Assembly: GCA_016946835.1 (NCBI GenBank)
Contig: JACVTC010000034.1
Span: forward strand, 498,001-562,000
Origin: Neocallimastix lanati (nom. inval.)
Lineage: Eukaryota > Neocallimastigomycota > Neocallimastigomycetes > Neocallimastigales > Neocallimastigaceae
DNA length: 64,000 nucleotides
Direction: 5' to 3'
Shown here: positions 12,180 through 24,720 of the stretch, piece after piece
How the letters are laid out: each line of letters starts with the position of its first letter
Position numbering within the stretch: the stretch's first letter is position 1
The notes under the pieces: generated by a model
The model's database searches: none
Told to the model about the DNA's origin: nothing
The model's input: the letters and a program-made list of their open reading frames with translations, nothing else
Position numbers and translations under genes: made by a program

Positions 12180-14130
12180 TTTATTATTTATTATTTATTT
12201 ATTATTTACTATTTATTTATTATTTACTATTTATTTATTATTTACTATTTATTTATTAATAAATACTCTTATTATTATTTATTATTTATTATTTATTATT
12301 TATTTATTTTTTACTATTTATTTATTATTTACTATTTATTTATTAATAAATACTCTTATTATTATTTAATATTTATTTATTTTTTACTATTTATTTATTA
12401 TTTACTATTTATTTATTATTTACTATTTATTTATTATTTATTATTTATTTATTTTTTACTATTTATTTATTAATAAATACTCTTATTATTATTTATTATT
12501 TTTTATTTATTATTTATTTATTTTTTACTATTTATTTATTATTTACTATTTATTTATTAATAAATACTCTTATTATTATTTAATATTTATTTATTTTTTA
12601 CTATTTATTTATTATTTACTATTTATTTATTATTTTCTATTTATTTATTATTTTCTATTTATTTATTATTTACTATTTATTTATTAATAAATACTCTTAT
12701 TATTATTTATTATTTTTTATTTATTATTTATTTATTATTTACTATTTATTTATTATTTACTATTTATTTATTATTTACTATTTATTTATTATTTATTATT
12801 TATTTATTTTTTACTATTTATTTATTATTTACTATTTATTTATTAATAAATACTCTTATTATTATTTATTATTTATTATTTATTATTTATTTATTTTTTA
12901 CTATTTATTTATTATTTACTATTTATTTATTATTTACTATTTATTTATTAATAAATACTCTTATTATTATTTATTATTTTTTATTTATTATTTATTTATT
13001 ATTTACTATTTATTTATTATTTACTATTTATTTATTATTTTCTATTTATTTATTATTTACTATTTATTTATTATTTACTATTTATTTATTATTTACTATT
13101 TATTTATTAATAAATACTCTTATTATTATTTAATATTTATTTATTTTTTACTATTTATTTATTATTTACTATTTATTTATTATTTTCTATTTATTTATTA
13201 TTTTCTATTTATTTATTATTTACTATTTATTTATTAATAAATACTCTTATTATTATTTATTATTTTTTATTTATTATTTATTTATTATTTACTATTTATT
13301 TATTATTTACTATTTATTTATTATTTACTATTTATTTATTATTTATTATTTATTTATTTTTTACTATTTATTTATTATTTACTATTTATTTATTAATAAA
13401 TACTCTTATTATTATTTATTATTTATTATTTATTATTTATTTATTTTTTACTATTTATTTATTATTTACTATTTATTTATTATTTACTATTTATTTATTA
13501 ATAAATACTCTTATTATTATTTATTATTTTTTATTTATTATTTATTTATTATTTACTATTTATTTATTATTTACTATTTATTTATTATTTTCTATTTATT
13601 TATTATTTACTATTTATTTATTATTTACTATTTATTTATTATTTACTATTTATTTATTAATAAATACTCTTATTATTATTTATTATTTATTATTTATTAT
13701 TTAATAATAAATACTCTTTTTATTATTATTTTTTAATATTCAATTATTTATTATTTATTATTTATTATTTATTATTTAATAATAAATACTCTTTTTATTA
13801 TTTATTATATTACTATATTATTTATTTATTATATATTATTTATAATTTATTATTTATTATTCAATTATTTATTATTTATTATTCAATTATTTATTATTCA
13901 ATTATTTATTATTTATTATTCAATTATTTATTATTTATTATTTATTATGTATTATTTATTATTTATTATTTATTATTTATTATTTATTATTTATTATTTA
14001 TTAATAAATACTCTTTTTATTATTTATTATTATTTATTATTTATTATTTATTATTTATTATTTATTAATTATTAATTATTTATTATTTATTATTTAATAA
14101 TAAATACTCTTTTTATTATTATTTATTATT
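12180..14130 (-). repeat. Satellite array in inverted orientation with 550-bp higher-order unit
   Basis: The reverse complement of the AGAGTATTTATT unit (AATAAATACTCTTATTATT) recurs throughout, separated by TTTACTATTTATTTATTA units. Positions 12511-13060 and 13061-13670 match almost base for base at an offset of 550, so a higher-order block was duplicated. The last part (13690-14130) is simpler TTATTATTTA repeats. No coding content. Confidence 0.85.
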
Positions 14131-14830
14131 TATTCTATATTTAATTAGATATTATAAATATTAATTACTATATTAAGTAAAAATTAAACTTTTTAATCTT
14201 TTTAAAAACAAATAAATTGAATATATGAATAGATTACTATTTTTTGAATATAAATCATGAACTGAACAAATATAGACAATATATAAAAATATATTGAGAA
14301 TAGATTGAAGATTGATAAATTTCCAAGATGGAAGATTATTCTTTGCATTTTTAGATTTCTTCATTCAGCACTCCATAAATAGACGCAGAAGAGAGAAGAA
14401 GCAACAGACATAAAATTCACAGAAATGGTTAAGAACTGCAGTGCATAAACTATGGAATGCGTAGTTTAACTTAAAAATAAAGTATATGATGTATCTGTTA
14501 AAGAAGAAAGTAGAAGAAATACGTAAACCCTATAAAATATGTATTGAGATGTAGGATATAGAATGTAGAAATGGAAATGGAGGATATAGAAATATATGCG
14601 AATAAATGTAGAAGTAGAATGTATGTAGAAGTAGAATGTATGTAGGAGATAGAATGTAGGTGTAGAAATGTGTCTTAAAAAAAGGAAAGCTCTCTAAGAA
14701 ATTATGATAAAAAAAATTCAAATAATAAAAAAACTTTATTTTTTTTATTTTTTCTGTATAACTTTAAATAAATAAATAAATAAATAAATTGATAAATAAA
14801 TAAATAAATAAATAAATTATAAATGAATAA

Positions 14831-14872
<42 letters not shown>

Positions 14873-14883
14873 AGAAAAAGAAT

Positions 14884-14919
<36 letters not shown>

Positions 14920-15332
14920 TAAATTTTTTATTTAATTATTTATTTTTTTTTTATTAATATAATTCATACATCAGTGATTAAAGTTAATTGAAAATAATTG
15001 AAAAATAAAATAGAAAATAAATAAATAATTAAATAATAATAATAATAATAAATAATAATAGTAATAGTAATAATAAATATAATAATAATAATTTTTATTT
15101 TAAATGAAGGTTTTTTTTTTTTTCAAAAAATTAAAAACATAATTATTTGTATTTACGCATTATTTTTTTTTTTTATTTCTTAAAAAATAAAAACTTATAA
15201 ATATAATAATAATATTTTATTATAATTATTTTTATAATTTTAGTTTCTATATGATAAATTGATATTTTTTTTTAAACCATATTAAATTTTAAGTAATCTT
15301 ATAAGAAAGCAAATATTTAATTTATATTAAAA
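14131..15332. other. Intergenic region upstream of subtilase gene
   Basis: 14131-14700 is of somewhat higher complexity, with tandem GTAGAAGTAGAATGTAT units near 14606-14650, but has no recognisable gene. An A run (about 14829-14870) and a T run (about 14886-14917) form an inverted homopolymer pair. The rest is AT-rich DNA upstream of the ATG at 15333; no promoter motif can be assigned. Confidence 0.6.
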
Positions 15333-18131
15333 ATGAAATACTTTTATAATATTTCTTACTTACTAGGGGTAGCAATTCTTTTTTTAAATTTTGTTTTTAT
15401 TAATACAAAAGTTGTTGAAGAGGAACAAGATACAAAAAATATAGATCAATATTATTTAATTTATGTTAATAATATCTATGGTGATATTCCTATCACTTCT
15501 TCTTCGAAAAATAAATATAGAAAACGTGATGAATCAATAGTATTTGTTGAATCTTTAGTAGAAGAAATTCATAATTTGGTTATTGATAATAAAGATACAT
15601 ATAAAAATCAGAAAAAATTAAAGGAAATTGAAGGAAATGCTCAACTAAAGAAAAGAAAGGAAAATGATGAGATTGTAAGCTATGGGGATTCAGAATTTGT
15701 TTTTCCAATTTCATCAGTATCTAAAAGTACTATACTTAAGGCCTATTTATCAGTTGAATTGGTTAAACGTGTTAAATCTTTAGATAATGTTATTGACTGT
15801 ACTCCTATTTTAATAAATGGATATTCTGCTTCAGAAAATTTTTACAATATAGAGGATATTAAGCGTGAAACACATTGGAAAGATGTTTCTATTCGAGATC
15901 CTGCAGATTTACACCTTTCCTTAATTTCTCAGGGACGCTTTAATGAAAGTCTTGTTCATGTCTATGACGATAGTTATTATTATCCAACGTCAGCTGGAAA
16001 AGATGTTGACGTTATTATTGTTGATTCCAGTTTTCATTTTGATTATTCAGAATTTTCTAATACGAATGACCGTACAGTTAAATGTCTTGGTGTTGTAAAA
16101 AATGGTATTTTAAAAAAAAGTAGTGACTCTAAAAATTGTGGGATATGTAGTATTCAACATGGGGAACGAGTATCGGATGCCTTAGGTGGAATAAAGCATG
16201 GTGTTGCCAGTCGTGCTAATATTTATGGTGTAGCTTTAAATAATCGTGATGGCTTTTATACTAATGAAGAAGTTCTTGGAGCATTACAATATGTCATGGA
16301 AAATTTGATTCGTCCTCATAAAACTATAATTAATTATTCTATTTTTTCGTATGAACTGAAAGAATATTCAGAGTCTTTATTTTTTAGACAGCTTCGTTTA
16401 TTAATAGAAGAAATTACTAAAAAAGGCGCTATTTTTTTCGCTTGTGCCGCAAATGATCATAGAAAAATTGGTGGAGATACTGAATATAGATATTATCCTT
16501 GCGAATTAGATAATGTAATCTGTGTGGGTGGTTTGGATATGGAAGATTTCACTAATGAATACATAATTCATTCAAGATCTAATTATGGTCCTTCCGTTAA
16601 CCTTTATGCTCCATATACTGTCGTATCCTTAATTAAATATGATGAAAAAAGTGATCTTTCGTTTGAACATTCCCATGGTTCTTCTTTTTCATCACCTATT
16701 ACAGCAGGTATTGCCGCCACTATTATGAGTGAAAATTCTAATATAAAATTTGATTATAAATCTATGCTTCAATATTTAATTGATCTTGGTGAAAAAGGAA
16801 TCATTTCTGGTTTAGAAAAGGATGATAATAATGTTTTTGTTAATAATGGTAAACATATTGTTTATTCTAGAGATAATAAATACTTTGGTTGTGGTATCTA
16901 TGCAGGAAATAAGACATGCTCTACTTCTTCTATTGAAAATAAAACAACTACGACGACTAGTAGTAAGACCACTAAGCCAACAAGTAGTAAGACTACAAAA
17001 TTAACAAGTAGTAAGACCACTAAACCAACAAGTAGTAAGACCACTAAGCCAACAAGTAGTAAGACCACTAAGCCAACAAGTAGTAAGACTACAAAGTTAA
17101 CAAGTAGTAAGACCACTAAGTTAACAAGTAGTAAGACCACTAAGCCAACAAGTAGTAAGACTACAAAGTTAACAAGTAGTAAGACCACTAAGCCAACAAG
17201 TAGTAAGACCACTAAGCCAACAAGTAGTAAGACCACTAAGCCAACAAGTAGTAAGACTACAAAGTTAACAAGTAGTAAGACCACTAAGTTAACAAGTAGT
17301 AAGACCACTAAGTTAACAAGTAGTAAGACCACTAAGTTAACAAGTAGTAAGACCACTAAGTTAACAAGTAGTAAGACCACTAAGCAAACAAGTAGTAAGA
17401 CCACTAAGCGAACAAGTAGTAAGACCACTAAGTTAACAAGTAGTAAGACCACTAAGCCAACAAGTAGTAAGACCACTAAGTTAACAAGTAGTAAGACCAC
17501 AAAGTTAACAAGTAGAAAGACTACAAAGTTAACAAGTAGAAAGACTACAAAGTTAACAAGTAGTAAGACCACTAAGCCAATAAATAGTAAGACCACTAAA
17601 CCAGCAAGTAGTAAGACCACTAAGTTAACAAGTAGAAAGACTACAAAGTTAACAAGTAGTAAGACCACTAAGCCAACAAGTACTAAGACCACTAAGTTAA
17701 CAAGTAGTAAGACCACTAAGCCAATAAGTAGTAAGACTACAAAGTTAACAAGTAGTAAGACCACTAAGTTAACAAGTAGTAAGACCACTAAGTTAACAAG
17801 TAGAAAGACTACAAAGTTAACAAGTAGTAAGACCACTAAGCCAACAAGTAGTAAGACCACTAAGACGATAAAAATTTCAAGTTCCACAAAAAAATCTTCT
17901 ACTCCAACCATTGAATCCAATGATAAATGTGGAAAAAAAGAAGATAGAATTTATATTTGTGCTAAAAATAGATGTTGCAGTCAATATGGCTATTGTGGTA
18001 CATCTTCCAGTTACTGTGGTAAAGGTTGTCAAAGTGAATTTGGTAAATGTTCTTCTACTACCTCTAATACAACAGTAAAAACAATAAAAACAACTACTAA
18101 AAAAACTTCAAAAATAACAACTAAAAAATAA
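15333..18131 (+). CDS. Secreted subtilisin-like serine protease with Lys/Thr-Ser repeat linker and CBM18
   Basis: Single-exon gene of 932 residues. Residues 1-25 are a signal peptide (VAILFLNFVFINT). Residues 35-165 resemble a protease prodomain, with dibasic sites near 64 and 107. The peptidase S8 domain (about 205-510) has all catalytic residues: Asp231 in VIIVDSSF, His276 in QHGERV, oxyanion Asn374 in CAAND and Ser451 in GSSFSSPITAG. Residues 542-846 are about 38 copies of SSKTTKP/L, a likely O-glycosylated stalk. Residues 864-906 are a CBM18 (hevein fold) with eight Cys and the binding set Ser883, Tyr885, Tyr887, Tyr894. Family knowledge: a secreted endopeptidase tethered to chitin. Its substrate is unknown. 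The paralogue at 45013 has the same layout. An A run starts directly after the stop. Confidence 0.9.
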   Translation: MKYFYNISYLLGVAILFLNFVFINTKVVEEEQDTKNIDQYYLIYVNNIYGDIPITSSSKNKYRKRDESIVFVESLVEEIHNLVIDNKDTYKNQKKLKEIEGNAQLKKRKENDEIVSYGDSEFVFPISSVSKSTILKAYLSVELVKRVKSLDNVIDCTPILINGYSASENFYNIEDIKRETHWKDVSIRDPADLHLSLISQGRFNESLVHVYDDSYYYPTSAGKDVDVIIVDSSFHFDYSEFSNTNDRTVKCLGVVKNGILKKSSDSKNCGICSIQHGERVSDALGGIKHGVASRANIYGVALNNRDGFYTNEEVLGALQYVMENLIRPHKTIINYSIFSYELKEYSESLFFRQLRLLIEEITKKGAIFFACAANDHRKIGGDTEYRYYPCELDNVICVGGLDMEDFTNEYIIHSRSNYGPSVNLYAPYTVVSLIKYDEKSDLSFEHSHGSSFSSPITAGIAATIMSENSNIKFDYKSMLQYLIDLGEKGIISGLEKDDNNVFVNNGKHIVYSRDNKYFGCGIYAGNKTCSTSSIENKTTTTTSSKTTKPTSSKTTKLTSSKTTKPTSSKTTKPTSSKTTKPTSSKTTKLTSSKTTKLTSSKTTKPTSSKTTKLTSSKTTKPTSSKTTKPTSSKTTKPTSSKTTKLTSSKTTKLTSSKTTKLTSSKTTKLTSSKTTKLTSSKTTKQTSSKTTKRTSSKTTKLTSSKTTKPTSSKTTKLTSSKTTKLTSRKTTKLTSRKTTKLTSSKTTKPINSKTTKPASSKTTKLTSRKTTKLTSSKTTKPTSTKTTKLTSSKTTKPISSKTTKLTSSKTTKLTSSKTTKLTSRKTTKLTSSKTTKPTSSKTTKTIKISSSTKKSSTPTIESNDKCGKKEDRIYICAKNRCCSQYGYCGTSSSYCGKGCQSEFGKCSSTTSNTTVKTIKTTTKKTSKITTKK
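16960..17866 (+). repeat. In-frame 24-bp minisatellite encoding SSKTTKP/L
   Basis: About 38 tandem 24-bp units, mostly ACAAGTAGTAAGACCACTAAG plus CCA or TTA, all in frame. The eighth residue alternates between Pro and Leu (also Gln, Arg, Thr once each); a few units have Arg, Asn or Thr at the second Ser. The near identity of the units points to recent unequal exchange. Confidence 0.95.
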
Positions 18132-19285
18132 CAACAACAAAAAAAAAAAAAAAAAAAAAAAAGTAGCAAAACCAAATCACTAAAGAAATTTTTAATTTAA
18201 TATTATTAAAAAATTTTTTTTTTGGTTTTAATTTTTTATAAAATTCTTTTTTTATTTTTTTTTTTATTTCCTTTATTTATTTTATTTTTGTTAATTTGTA
18301 TATATATATATATATATATAAATTATAATATTTAAAATATATATTTGAAAAAGGAAGAAAAAGAAGAAGAAGTAGAATATAATAAATATTACTCAATTTT
18401 ATTCTATTTTATTAAAAAAATTTTTTTAATTATATTATTTATATAATTTAAAATCTATTAGATTATTATAATTCCTAATAAATATATATTTAGTAATAAT
18501 AATAAAAAATTTATATATATATATGTGCATATTTTTATTTACTATTATTATTTTTATTTATTTATAATATATATTTATTAATTTATTTTATATTTATATA
18601 TAATGCTCTTAATTTTTAAATAAAATTTAATCACATAATTAATACATTTAGTATTTAAATAATGTATTATTTTATTTTATTTTTTATTTTTTTTATTTTT
18701 TTTGTATTTACTATAATTTTTATATATAAATCAAATAAAAAAAAAAAAAAAAAAAAAAATAAATAATACATTAAAATAAACTAAAATTATTATTTTATTA
18801 AAGTATATAATATATATATGTATATTAAATTAGTTTTATAAAAAAAATATTTGTTGTTGTGATAGATTAATTAAAATTTGGATAAAATAAAATTCTTAAA
18901 ATTGAAAATTTTTATTATTTGATAAAATATAAAAAAAAAAATAAAATAAAAAAATTACTATTTTATTAAAAAAAAAAATAATAATTATTTATAATTAAAA
19001 ATTAAATTTTTTTTTTTTTTTTTTTTTGGTTTTAATAAGAATATGTTATATATATTTATATATATATATTTTATTATTTTTATTTATTTTTTAATACCAA
19101 AATATATGTTTTGTTTTCTAATCCAATTTATTTATATATGTATCTATTTTAAGTTTTCTTATTAAAAGTCGTTAACAGTAAAATATTTTTTTCTAAAATC
19201 AAATCACCCCCTTTCTTTCTTTCTTTTGATTAAATAGTAATAATAAAGTAAAAGTTTTTTTAAACTAATAAAAATTTTGTATAAA

Positions 19286-19316
<31 letters not shown>

Positions 19317-19711
19317 ATTTTCTTTCATTATTTTCAATTTCATTACTTATTATTATTAGAAAATATTTATATATATCAATAGATTAATAAATAAATATGT
19401 AACAATGAATAAATGATATATAAAAAAAATACTATTATTAAACTTGATAAAGTTATTATTATTATTTTTTCATAAGAGAAATTACGAAATTACTCAATGG
19501 TTTTTATTATAATTATTGTTATTATTATTATTATTAATATTTTTTGTAATAAAAATTTCTTATTATTAATATCTTTATTTTATTTTTAAGAATTTTATTG
19601 CTTAATATTATTTTTTTAACTATATATATAGTTATATATATTAAAAAGACTCGATCGTGTCTCAGATAAAAAAGAATTAAAAATAAAAATAAAAAAAAAA
19701 AGAAATTCTTT

Positions 19712-19748
<37 letters not shown>

Positions 19749-19942
19749 TTTTTCTCATTATTAAAAGAATTTTTCATATCATTATTGGTATTGATATTGA
19801 TATTATTAATGAATATATGTAGAAAAACTCAGACCACTCTAATTCAGATAATGATAATCCCTATTTTCATTGTGAAAACTAATGAAAATAACAATCATAA
19901 TCATATTAATAAATTACAAAGGTAGTAACAGTAGTTTTGAGG

Positions 19943-19974
<32 letters not shown>

Positions 19975-20284
19975 CAATTACCATATCATAATCACCTACT
20001 CTCCATAACACTTTTTCACTTTTGATACTATAAACCTATTATCATCATTAGTAGATGAAATTTTATTTGTCCAAAAAAAAAAAAAAAAAAAATAATAAAA
20101 AAGAAAAAATTATTTCTGATGATGGTGAGGATGATGATGATGATACAATGGCATGGTATGGTATGGCAGGAAGGAAGGAAGGGTTTCCATAGTCAATGTA
20201 TAAAAAAAATTTTATTAAAATCTAAATTTATGTTATATTAATAATAATTCTTGTGTAATGACATTATTTATAATTTCCTGTAAT
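18132..20284. other. Intergenic, AT-rich with homopolymers
   Basis: No gene seen. It starts with a poly(A) run (about 18141-18162), then TA microsatellites and several A or T runs of 20 or more. Positions 20116-20190 have a GATGATG repeat and a GGAAGGAAGGAAGGG purine tract. Confidence 0.7.
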
Positions 20285-22700
20285 ATTGTAAAGATAAGTG
20301 CATAGAATATGATCTATAATTCGTCTGGTTGCCTAATACTTATTTTCATTTTCCACGTTTTTCGTATGCTTCTTGAGTCCATTGGTAGTGTCGAACCAAA
20401 TTTTTCCATAAGAATCTCGTCATACGGTTTACCGGTGTTTTCGATTGTTCTTATGGCTCTATCATAAGGCGGTTGATCTTCTCTTCCATATGCTAGTTCA
20501 AAGCTGGAATGACCTGTAGTTTATATTCTTAGTTGTTCTAAGAACTCATAGAATAGAAGGTAGAACTTCATCCCAATCTTGATTTTTTTTTTCTTTCCTA
20601 ATAAATGAAGTAATTTTCCAATTTCTTCTATTCCGGTTTTTGGTAAGAACCATTGGATTCAGGGTGGTCGGTAGCTACAAATTTTTTTTTTTTTGCATAA
20701 ACGTCGTAAAAAGTTCAAGAAAGATTTTTGTCATGTCGAATGTCGGTGAACTGGACTCCCATTATCGATAGTAATAACTTGGAGAACTTCCATGTCTTTC
20801 CAAAAAACGTTCATTAAAAAAAAAAAAAAAATTTAATTTACATCCTAGGAAGTTATATTCTCAATGGGTTCAGCTTCAACCTATTTTGTGAAAACAATCA
20901 ACAGAAACAATAATGTATTGATTATTGTTTTTTTTTTTTTTTTTTTTTTGTTTTTTGTTTTTGGTAAAGATCCTATAATTATCTAAATCCTAAGTGCACA
21001 AAGGGACCTTCTACTTTAAGTTGGATGGTTTTCAGTTGGTTCGGTTGATACGGTTAAGGACAGTTGAATTGACACTTTTTCGCATTTACTAATAATTCTT
21101 CGGATATCTTTAATCATATTGTTCCAGTAGAAATTTTTCTTGAGTCTTTGATGATATGTCTTATTTTATCCTTTGTGGTCAATACTTCAATACTATGATC
21201 TGCTAAAATTAATTTAAATTTTCCATTTTCATCGGTTATTACTTTTCTTACTTTTCTATAAATTCCAATTTTCAATAAACTAATCTTCTCTATCAATAAC
21301 TATAAACTTTTCCGTTGATAAAAATTCTTTCATTACTTTAGATAACAATTCTTCATTATTTCCATTGGTTATTTTGGTTAATAGGACATTTCAATCTTTC
21401 TTAACATTTCATTCTTGAAAGTGCAAACAGCCAAAACATTCTTTTTCCCCAGATTCATATTTTATATTAATTTTTAAATATACTAACAGTTAGACACCAT
21501 CTTGTTGGTCTTGCATTCAAAGTTTCTTTATTCTTTAATAAAACTAACGAATGGTTTAGGACCTGTGTAAATAGTGGTGGGAAATGGGGTTCCCTTCAAT
21601 ATAGGATTTAAATTTAGTCCTACTAAGTTAAATAAAACGCTTCCTTCCAAATCTACGATACTATTAATTCTTTTCTGATTTTCTTCAAACTTCTACTTAT
21701 AAAGTGTATTGGATGTTCCTTACCTTTTTCTTCTTCTTTTTTTTTTTTTTTTTTGTAAGAGGACTCCCACCAATTCCATTATTCAAAGCATCGGTTCTAA
21801 TAATAGAAAAATTTGTCAAAATAAAAGAAATTTCAGAATAGGCACATGGATTAATTTTTTTTTTCTTCTTTTAAAAGTTCAAAACTTTCTTGTTGTTATT
21901 TATTTATTCCATTCTTACTTAGTTTTTTTTTTTATTTTTATTTTTACAATAATTTACATAAAGGGTGAGGTAATTTGAGCATATTTAGGATTAGGAATAA
22001 AGTCACCATCATATCCTATTGTTCCAAGAAATAATCTAAATTCATAGAGTGATGATGAAGAGGCCTTTCCCAACTTTTTAATGACTTATTATTTTGCTTT
22101 CCATTGGGCTTTAATCCTTTCGTAGTAAGTTTGTGGCCTAACATTAACTTCAATTTGAAGAAAATGGCACTAATATTTAGATCAATACTAATTTTTTAAC
22201 TTGTTTTCTTTAAAAAAAAAAAAAAAAAAAACTTCAAAAACTTTATTTTAAATATGAATTTTAAATGTTCTTGGATACTTTTGGAGTAGATTAAAAAAAA
22301 ACATCATCAATAAGGTCATAAACAAATATACTAATAAAAGTGGAATAAAATTTTATTCATTTCTCTTTTGGAAGGTGGAGGGAGCTCCAATATGTCCAAA
22401 AAAGCATAGCTTTGAATTGATAATTGTCAAACTTAGAGGTGAACGTGGTTAGTTCAACGATTTCTTTCATCTATCCATTAAGATTTGTTGGAAACTAGAA
22501 AATATATATATCAAGATTGGTAAATATTTTGGCTCCTCCAAAGACTATTAAAAAAAAAAAAATTTCATCTATAACGGGAACTGAATAAGAATTCTTTCTC
22601 TGTCATATCGTTAACTTTTCGGTAGTCAACGTAGAATCGCCACTTTCTATTCTGTTTGAGAATAAGTACACATGGTTCACTTTTTTTTTTTTGGCTCTAA
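20285..22700 (-). pseudogene. Degraded Ty3/gypsy element (RT to integrase)
   Basis: Read from 22700 downward: RT motif VLILKQNRKWRFYVDYRKVN (about 22675-22600), GAPSTFQ (near 22390), RFLGTIGYDGDFIPNPKYA-like RT end (near 22000), GKKNVLA of the RNase H-integrase junction (near 21440), integrase zinc region (21330-21060), VITIDNGSP (near 20775), TDHPESNG carrying the Glu region (near 20660), and ELAYGREDQPPYDR (near 20490). Stops and frameshifts occur throughout. No LTR was found at either end. It is more diverged than the gypsy at 821-3615. Confidence 0.65.
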
Positions 22701-23620
22701 CAAAAATTCAATTTTATCAAAGTGTTATTTATTGTATTGTTCCATCTCCTTCCTGCTTGTTTCAATCCATAGATTGGCCTTGTTCAATTTCCAATATCCA
22801 GTAGAATCTCCAAAACCTTCAGGTACTTCCATTTACAATTCAATTCTTCATCCACTTCATCATTTAGGTAAGCAGCTTTAATTTCTAGCTGATATATATA
22901 TACAAAATTATTATATTACTAACATATTTGTTATGATTCTAAGGGAACCTTGTTTTAATATAGGTGAAAAAATTAAAAAGTTTTTTTCATAATCTATGCC
23001 ATAGACTTGAAAAAATTTCACGGGCTACCAACCTTGCTTTGTATTTAATTATTTTTCTTTTGTCATCTCTTTTATAACTGAATACCCATTGACTGGATAT
23101 TAAAATTTTTTTATCGTGTGTAATATTTTTAACTACAGAATAAAACATTTTTTTTTGACCTTCATATTATTCAATTCATTTTCTACAGTCTTTAGCCATT
23201 TTTTTTTCATCTGGTCTACCAAACAATATCTCTGAAGCTGAGTGGCGGATCTAATTCCTGTACTTCATCAAATTTACTTAAATTTAAATTATTTGTTATT
23301 TGTTATTATTCTGAATTTTTTTGTATAATTTTTTTTTCTGTTTCATCTATGAATTTTCTTTTGGTTAAACTATTTTTTTTTTCATTCATATTTAAATTTG
23401 AATTATCACTGTTATTACTAATATTGTTATTAATATTATTTTTAGAATCATTGGGTCATTCATTGTATATATTTGCATCCTCATATCTTTTAGTTGAATT
23501 ATTTAAATTATTTGTATTTCCAATGTTATTATCTTGAGTACTTGAGTATTATTTGTGACATTGTTCTATTTAGTTGAATTATTATTCGTACCATTATCCT
23601 CATTATTATCTAAAATATTC
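22701..23620 (-). pseudogene. Degraded Ty1/copia RT fragment
   Basis: Minus-strand frames give an Asn-rich linker (23550-23290), TVENELNNMKVKK (RT start, near 23190), ISSQWVFSYKRD (near 23080), then YQLEIKAAYLNDEVDEE (near 22870) and YGLKQAGRRWNNTINN (near 22760). Only the first two thirds of the RT is present; it stops where the gypsy remnant begins. Confidence 0.65.
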
Positions 23621-24720
23621 TAGAGAAGAAGATATATGTCTAATTATATCAGTGCTCGAAATGATATTTGAGAAATTGAGAGATTTAAAATATATTAAAT
23701 CTGGGATGAGAAATAAATGCAATTATCTGTATGCTGTGCTTCCAGATGATTTAATTATTGAATTAAATATGATCAATTACCATGAGTAATGGAACCCAAC
23801 AGTGGAACATTTAAAAACCACCATTTCTCACTTTTAATATATTTGAAAGTATTAAAAAGTAAAACAATAAGAAATAAAAATTATATTATGATTCTCAAAT
23901 AAAAATAAAAATACATTAAACAAAAGAAACTTTTAAAGGAAAACAAATATAAGAGAAAAAAGATGTTTTATCTGCCAGAAAACCAGTCATATTGCCAAAT
24001 ACTGTAACGTCAATATATGGTATCAAATATTTTTTAACTATATTTGGACTATACTAAATATTACTAAGTATATTTTATAAAAAGTAAAAGTGAAGTCTTT
24101 TCTACCTCTAAAAAAATGGTATACAAAAGTTAAAAAGAAATTTTTTAATAAGCATATTAAACACATTAGAACTGATAATGGTACAGAATTCTATAATTTC
24201 AATTTTGATAACTTCTGTGATTTAAATGGAATTGTACATCAAACAATTTCATACAATCTCTTCAATAAAATGGAAGAGCCGAAAGGATACAAGAAACTCT
24301 TATAATACTACCACAATTCTAAAAGGATAAAAAGTTACATCACAAATTTTGGGAGGATGCTGTGAGAATAGCAAATTATATTCATAATCGTTTGCCTTAT
24401 CAAGAATTATGAAGAAGTTTATCAGAAATTTTAGAGTCCTTGGTTGTCAATGTCAAGTGTTCTTCCTTATTCCAAAATATTTAAGAAGAAATTTCCACAA
24501 AGAGCATCATTACCAGGTATATTTTCTTAGAATATGATGAAATTTACTCCAATGCTTATATAATACATGACCCCCCCACAAATAATAAAATAGTTAAAAT
24601 CTAGGACAGTTGAACTCTTTGAGGACACACTAGGAAATAACTCTGTTCCAAATTATTATTCTTGAAATATATAATTTTGAAGAATTCTTTGAAGAAGATA
24701 AACAAGAGATCTTTTATACA
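23621..24720 (+). pseudogene. Degraded Ty1/copia Gag and integrase fragment
   Basis: The plus strand carries Gag residues (LRDLKYIKSGMRNKCNYLYA, then LPDDLIIELNMINYH, 23650-23790), a zinc knuckle CFICQKTSHIAKYC near 23965-24007, then integrase (HIRTDNGTEFYNF at 24160-24200; the following PYNPQQNGR region is mutated) and a decayed integrase tail to about 24700. Protease and the first part of integrase are deleted. Confidence 0.65.

Noticed and set aside
14173-14721. Two short minus-strand frames
   Set aside because: Antisense to GTAGAAGTAGAATGT-type repeats or AT-rich DNA; no recognisable motif.
16898-17920. 340-residue minus-strand frame of LLLV-type repeats
   Set aside because: It is the antisense of the SSKTTK minisatellite; the 24-bp periodicity keeps it open. 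The plus-strand frame has a signal peptide and domains.
19534-19758. Minus-strand poly-Phe frame
   Set aside because: Produced by an A run and AT-rich DNA.
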